A stretch of 42,374 nt of DNA from positions 1-42,374 of the forward strand of contig CALMBD010000245.1 of assembly GCA_937861115.1 (NCBI GenBank). Reading direction: 5' to 3'. Below the pieces are notes generated by a model. That model was not told where the DNA came from and did no database searches. It saw only the letters and a list, made by a program, of their open reading frames with translations. This stretch comes from an uncultured Bacteroidota bacterium (GTDB taxonomy: Bacteria > Bacteroidota > Bacteroidia > Chitinophagales > Saprospiraceae). Below, piece after piece: positions 23,030 through 30,169 of this stretch. Position numbers and translations under genes: made by a program. How positions within the stretch are numbered: the stretch's first letter is position 1; every line of letters starts with the position of its first letter.

Positions 23030-23692
23030 ATGAAGCTGCGCTGGAAAATTGCCCAATTTTTCGAATTGCTGTGGTGGCGGCACTACCTTGCCACAAAGCA
23101 CAAAACCGAATACCTCGCCTGGAAGCGGCAATACTGGCATCATCTGTTGCAAAAAAGTGGCATCCTGATCACCCCGGAATCAAAGGTTCTGGATGCCGGA
23201 TGCGGACCTGCCGGCATCTTCACCATACTGCATGCACAAACAGTCGATGCTGTCGATCCCTTGCTCGATGCTTACGAACAACGGCTTGAACATTTCCGCA
23301 AAAAGGATTTTCCCGGCGTGACCTTTTATACCCAACCGCTGGAAACATTTGTTCCCAAGGCGCCATACGACGTTGTCTTCTGCCTGAATGCCCTGAATCA
23401 TGTGGCAGACCTGTCGCTTTGTCTCCGGCAACTCCATACCCTCACAGTACAGGGCGGTACACTGGCGTTATCCATCGACGCCCACAATTTCTCCTTGCTC
23501 AGGCGCATATTCAGGAGTATTCCTGCTGATATCCTGCATCCGCATCAGTACGACCTGCCCGGGTACAGGCAGATGCTGGAAGCGCACGGCTTCGTTGCCG
23601 AACGCAATATTCTTTTGGATAAAGGGCTGATTTTCAACTACTATCTGATCGTATTCAGCAAGCCGCACACGCAGGGTCAGGTCAGTCCCTGA
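23030..23692 (+). CDS. Class I SAM-dependent methyltransferase
   Basis: A 220-residue protein with the SAM motif I SKVLDAGCGPAGIFTILHA at about residues 52-70, the acidic end of strand 2 in VDAVDPLLDAYEQRLEHF, and motif IV in YDVVFCLNALNHVADLSLCL. The layout fits Methyltransf_11/23, as found in small-molecule and lipid or quinone-like methyltransferases. An N-terminal helix rich in Trp, Tyr and Lys precedes the domain (WWRHYLATKHKTEYLAWKRQ). The 3' end overlaps the SprB/OmpA gene by 11 bp, with the two genes convergent. The substrate is not evident. Confidence 0.85.
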   Translation: MKLRWKIAQFFELLWWRHYLATKHKTEYLAWKRQYWHHLLQKSGILITPESKVLDAGCGPAGIFTILHAQTVDAVDPLLDAYEQRLEHFRKKDFPGVTFYTQPLETFVPKAPYDVVFCLNALNHVADLSLCLRQLHTLTVQGGTLALSIDAHNFSLLRRIFRSIPADILHPHQYDLPGYRQMLEAHGFVAERNILLDKGLIFNYYLIVFSKPHTQGQVSP

Positions 23693-26600
23693 TCTTCAGA
23701 ATCTTGATCTCCACCCGCTGGTTGGTCTTGCGTCCCTCTGCCGAGGTGTTCGGCACCAGAGGCAAACGTTTGCCATACCCTTTATACACGACGCGCTTCG
23801 GATCGATACCTTTGGCAAACAGATAGTCGGCTACCGCTTTGGCGCGCGCGGCAGAAAGTTCGTCGGCAAAGGCATCGGAAGGAACGTTGTTGGTGTGGCC
23901 GCCTATCTCGATAGCCGCCCCGCCATTCTCCATCATAAAGTCGTACAACTCATCCAGCATGGGCAGGGCATCCGCTTGCAGGCTGTAACTGTCGGAATCA
24001 AAATTGAGCAGGCGCATCCGGATAACCTGGCCGCTTTCGAGCGCACCTGTCAACTCGGGCAAAATGCGCTTTTCCGTTTCGAAATCAATGTTTTGCACAC
24101 AACCGTTGGCATCTGTCACAATAACGCTGTGTTTGCCCATCGGCAATTTCGACACCGACGTACCGGTCTGTTTGGTATCCCATTCGATATTGTAATTGCC
24201 GGTACCGCCCGTTACGGCGACCTGTGCCTTGCCGTCGTTGCTGCGGTCAGTGGTAGCACCCATGTTGCGCGTTAACTCCACAACCAGCGGTTGAGGTGCC
24301 ACTACGTCTATCTCCGCTGTCTGGGTGGTACCCGTCGCATCCGTAACTGTGACGCTGTAAACACCTGCATCCAGACCGGCCGGCTGATTGCCCTGCACAG
24401 AAGGATTATTCCAGGTATAGGTGAACGGACCTTTACCGCCACTGACCTTTACGGACAACGTGGCTTTCTGGCCTGCACATTTTATCGGCGACTGCGCCGA
24501 AACACTGACGACCAGCGGCAAAATATTTTCAGATATGTCGATACCCGCAGTTGCGGTACAGCCATTGGCATCCGTGACGGTTACCGTACGCTGGCCCGGA
24601 GCGAGTTTGACTGCTGCTGCCAGATTCTCGCCATTATCCCATTTGTACTGGTATGTTCCTGCGCCACCGGCAGCCTGCGCCGTTGCCTTGCCGTCGGCCT
24701 TGCCCGTGGAAGCAGGAGCAACTGTTTCGGTGGTGACCGACAGCAATTCGGGCTGGACAATACTGATGGACGCCGTACTGGAGGTACCGACAGCATCGGT
24801 AAGCGTCAGCTGGTACGTTCCGGCAGACAGGCCCGATGGCTGATCGTCGCGCAGTGCGCCGTTGTCCCAGGAATACCGGAAGGGCGCCTTACCACCCGTA
24901 ACCTGCACGGAAAGGGAGGCTGTTTTTTCACCGGCGCATTTGATTTTATCCTTTTCGGTGATGCGTACCGAGAGGGGCAATATGTTTTCCGTTATTTCGA
25001 CTGAAGCGGTTGCCGTACAGCCGTTGGCGTCCGTAGCAGTTACGCTGTGTACGCCTGGCGGCAATTTTGAAGCCGTAGCAGTACCCTCGCCGTTGTCCCA
25101 TTTGAACTGAAAGTTACCCGCACCGCCACTGGCCTGTACACTGGCTTTGCCGTCGCTGTTGCCCGTCGAGGCTGACGACTGCACCTGTGCCGAAACGGCA
25201 AGGGGTTGCGGCTCTGTCACATTGATCGAGGCTGTACTGCTTGTGCCTGTAGCATCTGTTACCGTTACCTGATAAGAGCCGGCCTTCAGACTGGAAGGTT
25301 GACCGCCGCTCAGGGTCGGGGCATTCCAGGCGTAACGGAATGGTCCCTTTCCGCCTGTAATTTGCACCTCAAGAGCGCCCGAGCCGGCGCCTGAGCATTT
25401 TATTGCCGATTTTTCAACAATGCTCACGGCCAGCGGCAGGATATTTTCTGTAATGCTGACAGCAGCCGTAGCCGTGCAGCCATTGGCGTCCGTAACGGTT
25501 ACGCTGTGCTGTCCGGCAGCCAGTTTGGCTGCCGAAGCGGTTGCTTCGCCATTATCCCATTTGAACTGAAAAGAACCGGCGCCCCCACTGGCCTGTACAC
25601 TGGCCTTGCCGTCGCTGTTGCCGATGGAGGCAGGCGACTGTGCCTGTGCCGACGCGGCAACAGGCTGTGGTTGTGGCATGCTGATCGTAGCCGTGCTGCT
25701 GGTACCGGTAGCATCTGTTACAGTCACCTGGTAATTGCCGGCTTTCAGGCCGGCGGGCTGACCACCGCTGAGTATAGGATCGCTCCAGGAATACCGGAAG
25801 GGACCTTTACCGCCGGAGACTTCTACGTCGAGGGCGCCGGAGTTGCCCCCTGCGCATTTTATGGTCGATTTTTCGGTGATTTTAACGGCAAGCGGCAGAA
25901 TATTCTCTGTTATACTGACGGTAGCCGTAGCCGTGCAGCCGTTGGCATCTGTGACGGTAACGCTGCGTTGTCCGGCGGCCAGTTTTGACGCGCTGAAGGC
26001 CGATTCGCCATTATCCCATTTAAAAAGATAGACACCCGTGCCTCCTTTGGCCTGCGCCAGCGCTTTGCCGTCGGCAGTGCCGATACCTGCGGGCGACTGC
26101 ACCTGAACAGTCATGGAAAGTACTTCAGGCTGCTTCACACTGATATTGGCCACGCTGGTTTTACCCGCAGCATCCGTCACGGTCAGTTGATAGTCGCCTG
26201 CCGGTACGTTTTCGGGTTGTTCACCATTAAAAGCGGGATTGCTCCACTTGTATTGGTATGGGCCTTTCCCCCCGGTAACCTGTGCCACCAGCACAGCGGA
26301 TTTTTCACCCGCACACCTGATCCCGCTTTTTTCGGAAACGGCGGCCTCAAGCGGCAATATTTTATCGGCAATAGTCACCGTAGCGACCGAGCTGCAACCT
26401 TTGGGATCGGTTACCGTGACACTGTGCGTGCCGGCCGGCAATTTGGAGGCGACAGCCATCGTCTCGCCATTATCCCAGCGAATGGACAAACCCGATGCGT
26501 TACTTTCAATATCCACTTCAGCGACGGCATCGGTCTGGCCCGGAGCGCTGACGGGTTTGCGCTGACGCGCTTTTATCCGGAGCCGCGAGTCGGGAACAGG

Positions 26601-27731
26601 AACATCGGCCACCCTGGATTTACCTTTGGTGTCGGTAACAGTGACGGTGTAAGTGCCCGGCGCGACGTTTTTAGGGTTCTCGCCGGCCAATCCGCCGGTC
26701 CAGACATAATTATAAGGCGGTGTCCCACCGGTAATTTTAGCCCTTAGCACAGCGTCTTTACCATCGCCGCTGCAGCTGATGGGTTGTTCGACGTAGGCAT
26801 TGAGGGTAATGGCGGAAGCCTTGTCCACGAGGTAAAGCCCCTTGTCTTCCGTCCCGAGCCAAACGGCGTCATCGCCGTCGATAGCTATGCAGGAGCCATA
26901 CTGACTGGTATAGTATTCAGGGCCGCTGAAGGTTTCATAGGCACTGGCCAGCAGATCGAAACGAGTGAGCATACCCGAAACAATCCACATTTTACCGTTT
27001 TTGTCGATATCGAAATCGGCGATTTGCCCCTCCAGTTTTTTGGTATCCAGGCCCAGGTCCGACCATTTATCGCCATTCGGTGCGAGGGATATTTCACCGT
27101 CGGCCAGTACGTAGATGACGTTGCCGTATTCCCGGATACGCTGCACTTCATAGCCGGTAAAATCGGCTTTCCAGCGCCCCGGCGTGCCATAGGTAAGGCC
27201 CCTGTCGGTACCGATCCACATGCGACCGGTTTTATCCTGGAAGATGATCGTTACGTTATCCGATTTAAGTTTTGAGTTGGCGCTGGTATAGCGTTCCTCC
27301 AATTGCAACTGGGGCGCTGTCTTGAACTGAAAGAGTCCTGATTCTTCGGTACCGATCCAAAGCGTCGCATTTTTTTCGTCGTACCAGGCCGCCGTAATTA
27401 TACATTCGGCTTTGACGAGGTTTTTGAAAACCTCATCGGACCACGAAAAATCGGCATTTCCGCCCCGATAACTCAGGACGCACTTTTCACCTGCCGCAAG
27501 GGTGCGTGTCGACGCAAAGTCGGCCGCTTTGATCTGGAAAACGCCGTTGCGGTTGGCAGCCCATTTGCGTCCGGAGGCATCCACAGCGACATTCGTAACC
27601 GGCAATTCACGGCTGATGGCACTGGTCCGGGTGACTTCCAGGCCGGCTTTTTGGGCATTTAAGGTGTGAAAAAAACAAGGTAAAAGACTTAGGATCAGCG
27701 CCGTAGAGCGGCGGAGCAATATGTTTGGCAT
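23682..27731 (-). CDS. Large exported protein: beta-propeller repeats, twelve SprB repeats, OmpA domain
   Basis: A 1349-residue exported protein. The signal peptide is MPNILLRRSTALILSLLPCF, ending in LNAQ. Residues about 30-305 have two-component-regulator propeller-like repeats (ATLWIGTEESGLFQF, GRMWIGTDRGLTY, AVWLGTEDKGLYLVD). Residues about 309-1222 hold twelve SprB repeats (PF13573 type) in six alternating A/B pairs of about 153 residues: A carries GGKGPFRYSW and AGxYQVTVTDATGTSS, B carries FKWDNGE and SVTVTDANGCTATA. The last 112 residues are an OmpA domain with IEIGGHTNNVPSD, LSAARAKAVADYLFAKGI and RKTNQRVEIKIL. SprB is a T9SS-exported gliding adhesin; the OmpA end should bind peptidoglycan. 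The combination suggests a periplasmic or outer-membrane-spanning role. The frame is open to 27920; the ATG at 27731 begins the signal peptide. Confidence 0.9.
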   Translation of the reverse strand: MPNILLRRSTALILSLLPCFFHTLNAQKAGLEVTRTSAISRELPVTNVAVDASGRKWAANRNGVFQIKAADFASTRTLAAGEKCVLSYRGGNADFSWSDEVFKNLVKAECIITAAWYDEKNATLWIGTEESGLFQFKTAPQLQLEERYTSANSKLKSDNVTIIFQDKTGRMWIGTDRGLTYGTPGRWKADFTGYEVQRIREYGNVIYVLADGEISLAPNGDKWSDLGLDTKKLEGQIADFDIDKNGKMWIVSGMLTRFDLLASAYETFSGPEYYTSQYGSCIAIDGDDAVWLGTEDKGLYLVDKASAITLNAYVEQPISCSGDGKDAVLRAKITGGTPPYNYVWTGGLAGENPKNVAPGTYTVTVTDTKGKSRVADVPVPDSRLRIKARQRKPVSAPGQTDAVAEVDIESNASGLSIRWDNGETMAVASKLPAGTHSVTVTDPKGCSSVATVTIADKILPLEAAVSEKSGIRCAGEKSAVLVAQVTGGKGPYQYKWSNPAFNGEQPENVPAGDYQLTVTDAAGKTSVANISVKQPEVLSMTVQVQSPAGIGTADGKALAQAKGGTGVYLFKWDNGESAFSASKLAAGQRSVTVTDANGCTATATVSITENILPLAVKITEKSTIKCAGGNSGALDVEVSGGKGPFRYSWSDPILSGGQPAGLKAGNYQVTVTDATGTSSTATISMPQPQPVAASAQAQSPASIGNSDGKASVQASGGAGSFQFKWDNGEATASAAKLAAGQHSVTVTDANGCTATAAVSITENILPLAVSIVEKSAIKCSGAGSGALEVQITGGKGPFRYAWNAPTLSGGQPSSLKAGSYQVTVTDATGTSSTASINVTEPQPLAVSAQVQSSASTGNSDGKASVQASGGAGNFQFKWDNGEGTATASKLPPGVHSVTATDANGCTATASVEITENILPLSVRITEKDKIKCAGEKTASLSVQVTGGKAPFRYSWDNGALRDDQPSGLSAGTYQLTLTDAVGTSSTASISIVQPELLSVTTETVAPASTGKADGKATAQAAGGAGTYQYKWDNGENLAAAVKLAPGQRTVTVTDANGCTATAGIDISENILPLVVSVSAQSPIKCAGQKATLSVKVSGGKGPFTYTWNNPSVQGNQPAGLDAGVYSVTVTDATGTTQTAEIDVVAPQPLVVELTRNMGATTDRSNDGKAQVAVTGGTGNYNIEWDTKQTGTSVSKLPMGKHSVIVTDANGCVQNIDFETEKRILPELTGALESGQVIRMRLLNFDSDSYSLQADALPMLDELYDFMMENGGAAIEIGGHTNNVPSDAFADELSAARAKAVADYLFAKGIDPKRVVYKGYGKRLPLVPNTSAEGRKTNQRVEIKILKIRD
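24070..26807. repeat. Tandem 459-bp DNA repeats inside the SprB region
   Basis: The SprB-repeat part of the gene is also repetitive at DNA level. Equivalent points such as GCCGTAGCCGTGCAGCC occur at 25465 and again at 25924, which is 459 bp apart, matching one A/B repeat pair of 153 codons. The four middle pairs are the most alike; the first and last pairs have diverged. This is a coding repeat, so copy number can change by recombination without a frameshift. Confidence 0.85.
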
Positions 27732-27767
27732 TGTCAAATGATAGGTAAAAGCAGTTGTTTGAGCCCG

Positions 27768-27775
27768 CAAAGGTA
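27768..27775 (-). promoter_or_regulatory. -7 element for the SprB/OmpA gene
   Basis: The minus strand reads TACCTTTG at 27775-27768, an exact TAnnTTTG. A TTTG occurs at 27793-27790, but at a spacing of only 14 nt, shorter than the usual 19-21. The leader to the ATG at 27731 would be about 30 nt. The position also supports that start. Confidence 0.5.
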
Positions 27776-27946
27776 GGAGTCGGTTGGTGCAAAAACAGGA
27801 GATAAACGAAAAACGGCCGGATAAAGTGTTCAGACACCGCTCAATTCCTTGCACGGGCAATACAAAACGCCCACCCTGCCGCATGGTTACCACACGGGGG
27901 CAAGCCCAGCAACTGGACAAGACAGTACGTTCAATACCGGTCGGAT

Positions 27947-28765
27947 TTACCGCACCCGTGCAGCTCCGATCAGAATCTTCACGCGTTTTTCGGCGCGTTT
28001 TTTCGTCTCGATATCACCCAGACGCTGAAGGCCCTGCCACGAAGAAAAACCTTCTTCCTTGGCAACCATTTCACGGAACCCCGCTTCGACAGGCGCCATG
28101 GAAGCAGCCGGTTTGGCTTTTGCGACAGTCGCTTTTTTCGCCGTACCGGTAGATTTGAACGATGTGGTCGCATTAGCCGAAGCGACAGGCATGGGCGCCG
28201 GGAAATATTTGGCGAGATCAAACTGCTGCGCCACCTTGCCGACGCTCCAGGCATAGTCGTAACTTTTTACCGCCGCGCTTGCCGGTACCGCCATATCGCC
28301 TGCATGTTCGGACACATCGCGGTTAAATTCGCCGGCGGTGTAGTTGCCCAGGTAGGATTTAACGATGACGTTTGCCATCAGCAAATGCGGTTTTACAGAG
28401 TGGGTTTCGCTGGCTGCCGCCACATTTTTTTTCCACTGGCTGACCGTGGAACGCACAAATGCGCCGTCGTTGTACAGGTCGCGCAGGCGCTCCGTAACAG
28501 AGGCCGACGATTCGGTTTTGGCAATGGTGTAATCCGCGACAGAGCCTTTTGGGGTCTGGCGCTTTTCCTTGGAAGCTTTCGTGCGTGATGAAGAGATCGG
28601 GGCGAATTCCGGAGCAGATTCCGGTTTTTGGACGTTGTAAGCGGTCAATAACTCATCCGTCATGGGCTTGTCGGTATTCTTTTTATGGCCAACGTAGCTG
28701 AAAACGAGAAAACCGGAAATGAGGGCAGTGGATACGAAACCGATGAATTCGAAGAAGTTTTTCAT
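27947..28765 (-). CDS. Membrane-anchored protein of unknown function, glucosaminidase neighbour
   Basis: A 272-residue protein. One N-terminal membrane segment at about residues 8-25 (IGFVSTALISGFLVFSYV) is followed by a polar linker (about 30-85, rich in Ser, Lys, Pro, Thr). The folded part spans about 88-185 and has TERLRDLYNDGAFVRSTVSQ, HSVKPHLLMANVIVKSYLGN and AAVKSYDYAWSVGKVAQQFD. The VKPHLLMANVIV helix resembles the lysozyme-like helix of the glucosaminidase encoded next door, but without the catalytic Glu. A low-complexity Ala/Lys stretch and a basic tail (ETKKRAEKRVKILIGAARVR) follow. It lies 178 bp from the glucosaminidase gene, same direction. The function is unknown. Confidence 0.65.
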   Translation of the reverse strand: MKNFFEFIGFVSTALISGFLVFSYVGHKKNTDKPMTDELLTAYNVQKPESAPEFAPISSSRTKASKEKRQTPKGSVADYTIAKTESSASVTERLRDLYNDGAFVRSTVSQWKKNVAAASETHSVKPHLLMANVIVKSYLGNYTAGEFNRDVSEHAGDMAVPASAAVKSYDYAWSVGKVAQQFDLAKYFPAPMPVASANATTSFKSTGTAKKATVAKAKPAASMAPVEAGFREMVAKEEGFSSWQGLQRLGDIETKKRAEKRVKILIGAARVR

Positions 28766-28811
28766 GAAATAAATATTTAATAGTGAAGGATGTGCGGGTG
28801 GAGGGGGTTGT

Positions 28812-28941
28812 GGGGTTGCGGGTTCGGGTTCGGGTTCGGGTTACTGGTTGCGGGTTAAGGGTTGCATTTGCGGAATGATTGAAGAAAACGCAACCCGGAA
28901 CCTGCGCAACCCGAAACCCGAAACCCGTTACCCGCAACCCC
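28812..28941. repeat. Telomere-like G-rich inverted repeat with G-quadruplex motifs on both strands
   Basis: Arm 1 (28812-28865) is made of GGGTTC/GGGTTA/GGTTGC units; arm 2 (28890-28941) is its C-rich inverted counterpart, beginning GCAACCCGG and ending GCAACCCC, with a 24-bp loop. Arm 1 contains four GGG runs with TTC loops (28820-28840), a textbook quadruplex pattern on the plus strand. On the minus strand, 28910-28933 carries another set of four GGG runs with 4-nt loops. The element starts 3 bp after the glucosaminidase stop codon and fills much of the gap to the 27947 gene. In RNA it would form a long hairpin, which may divide or stabilise the two-gene transcript. Confidence 0.9.
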
Positions 28942-28943
28942 TA

Positions 28944-29867
28944 TTATTCCATAACCAGTTCATAATCAATCTTCCAGAGTTGATATGTCTCAATGATCAG
29001 GGTTATTTTTTCTGCGTAATTTTTTGCCGTTGCATAGCCGGACTGTTTTAATCCCACACTCCAGGCGGCGTAATACGGGACGCGATCGTGTCCGTACAAT
29101 GGCCTTGCTATGGGATATATTTCGCCTACCTCGTAGGTGCGGATCATCCAGCGGTAGCGGTCGCCCTGGAGCAGCATACTGTGCCGGCGAAAACTTTCCC
29201 GGGCAGAGGGATACACTTCGAACCGGTCCCAGACATAGTCGTCGGTGCGCTGCACACATCCGATGGCCAGGGAATGATGGTCGAAATCGTCGTCGCTGAT
29301 ACGCCCGTCGCGGCGATAACCCGGACGCAACTGGCATTTGATCCCGAAATGGTTATTAGCCTGGGCCGCCAGATAACCCCTTCCGGCGTTGCCTTCGAAC
29401 AGTCCCTGTGCCAGTGTGACCGACGCAGGTATTTTTGTCCGCTGCATTTCGGCCAGTGCGATTTCACGGTATTGCTCAATATAGTCGAGATAGGCTCTGA
29501 CGCTTTGTTGTTTGCCTGCAGACAGTCTTTCGGCAAGTTGTCGTTCGAGCGTATTCCGGTCCCACCATACATTTTTGGCATTCGGACGAGGGCGCTCAGG
29601 CGGATGAAAATGGAGCAGCGAAGTATCGGCCTGGTAAAAATCTGCCAGTTTACTGCCAAACAAGGCGCCGATGACCTCTGCGCCGGTCAGGTAGTTATCC
29701 TGCATCCGGTCGTAAACGGGCAATTCGGAAATATCGGAAAGCGACGATTCGATGCTGTCGTAATAGCGCAGGATGAAGAACCCTGGCAGTGCAAAGAGTA
29801 TCAGTGCCAGGAATACACCTTTGCCTAAACCGTAAAAGAGCCCATGGTCACTTTCTTGTTCTTTCAT
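28944..29867 (-). CDS. Membrane-anchored glucosaminidase (N-acetylglucosaminidase-type cell-wall hydrolase)
   Basis: A 307-residue protein. One membrane segment lies at about residues 15-34 (KGVFLALILFALPGFFILRY), so the rest should face the periplasm. The glucosaminidase domain (PF01832, FlgJ/LytG-like) fills the C-terminal half: DYIEQYREIALAEMQRTKIP, then ASVTLAQGLFEGNAGRGYLA with Glu158 as the likely catalytic acid, then AANNHFGIKC-like QANNHFGIKC, and later VGEIYPIARPLYGHDRVPYY. These enzymes cut between GlcNAc and MurNAc in peptidoglycan. An exact -7 element (29924-29931) lies upstream; the G-rich inverted repeat follows the stop. Confidence 0.88.
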   Translation of the reverse strand: MKEQESDHGLFYGLGKGVFLALILFALPGFFILRYYDSIESSLSDISELPVYDRMQDNYLTGAEVIGALFGSKLADFYQADTSLLHFHPPERPRPNAKNVWWDRNTLERQLAERLSAGKQQSVRAYLDYIEQYREIALAEMQRTKIPASVTLAQGLFEGNAGRGYLAAQANNHFGIKCQLRPGYRRDGRISDDDFDHHSLAIGCVQRTDDYVWDRFEVYPSARESFRRHSMLLQGDRYRWMIRTYEVGEIYPIARPLYGHDRVPYYAAWSVGLKQSGYATAKNYAEKITLIIETYQLWKIDYELVME

Positions 29868-29923
29868 AGAAATCAGCCGAAATGCGAAAACCGGAAGGAG
29901 GGATGAACCTGGGAAAAGTGCCG

Positions 29924-29931
29924 CAAACTTA
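29924..29931 (-). promoter_or_regulatory. -7 element for the glucosaminidase gene
   Basis: The minus strand reads TAAGTTTG at 29931-29924, an exact TAnnTTTG, about 57 nt before the ATG at 29867. No clear TTTG is found at the right distance upstream. The element lies between the terminator of tRNA-Gly and the gene, so it makes sense as a separate promoter. Confidence 0.45.
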
Positions 29932-29962
29932 CCTGCAAAAAGCCGGCCAGATGCGCAATCAT

Positions 29963-29998
29963 CAAAAAAGCCGCCCGGGAAATCCCGGACAGCTTTTG
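29963..29998 (-). terminator. Rho-independent terminator behind tRNA-Gly
   Basis: On the minus strand AAAAGCTGTCCGGG (29998-29985) pairs with CCCGGGCGGCTTTT (29980-29967), apart from two G:U pairs, around a 4-nt loop and ends in a T-run (29969-29964). It begins 6 bp after the tRNA 3' end, the expected place. Confidence 0.8.
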
Positions 29999-30003
29999 AA
30001 GAG

Positions 30004-30076
30004 AGCAGGAAACGAGACTCGAACTCGCGACCCTCAGCTTGGGAAGCTGATGCTCTACCAACTGAGCTACCCCTGC
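30004..30076 (-). tRNA. tRNA-Gly (anticodon CCC)
   Basis: Reading the minus strand from 30076, the acceptor arm GCAGGGG pairs with TTCCTGC near 30005-30011 (two G:T pairs). The D arm is GCTCAGTTGGTAGAGC, the anticodon arm TCAGC-TTCCCAA-GCTGA puts CCC at positions 34-36, and the T arm GCGAGTTCGAGTCTCGT has the standard TTCGAGT loop. The discriminator base is T and no CCA is encoded. CCC reads the codon GGG, so the amino acid is glycine. A promoter element lies upstream and a terminator downstream, so it is a single-gene transcript. The glyS gene is 7.8 kb away. Confidence 0.95.
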
Positions 30077-30093
30077 AAGAAACTGTAGATCAA

Positions 30094-30110
30094 TTACTTT
30101 GCCAAAGGTA
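30094..30110. promoter_or_regulatory. Back-to-back -7 elements for tRNA-Gly and the TIR gene
   Basis: The minus strand reads TACCTTTG at 30110-30103, an exact TAnnTTTG pointing at tRNA-Gly with about 27 nt to its 5' end. Touching it on the plus strand is TTACTTTG (30094-30101), one base off the consensus and pointing at the TIR gene (ATG at 30170). The two overlap as a near-palindrome, TTACTTTGCCAAAGGTA, so polymerase binding for one should exclude the other. The tRNA promoter is likely; the TIR one is a candidate only. Confidence 0.5.
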
Positions 30111-30169
30111 GGTGTTTTTAAAAAATAATTCACCGGGATTCATAAAATTTGCCCCTGAAACCCAACAGC

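Noticed and set aside
24070-26807. CRISPR array
   Set aside because: The regular spacing here comes from protein-coding SprB repeats of 459 bp, with no short direct repeat and unique spacer pattern. No cas genes are present. The heptamer array at 6274 also lacks spacers.
29873-30133. Open frame on the minus strand, 86 residues, with VAQLVEHQLPKLRVASSSLV
   Set aside because: This is the translation of the tRNA-Gly gene and its flanks. This peptide pattern is a well-known false gene over tRNAs.
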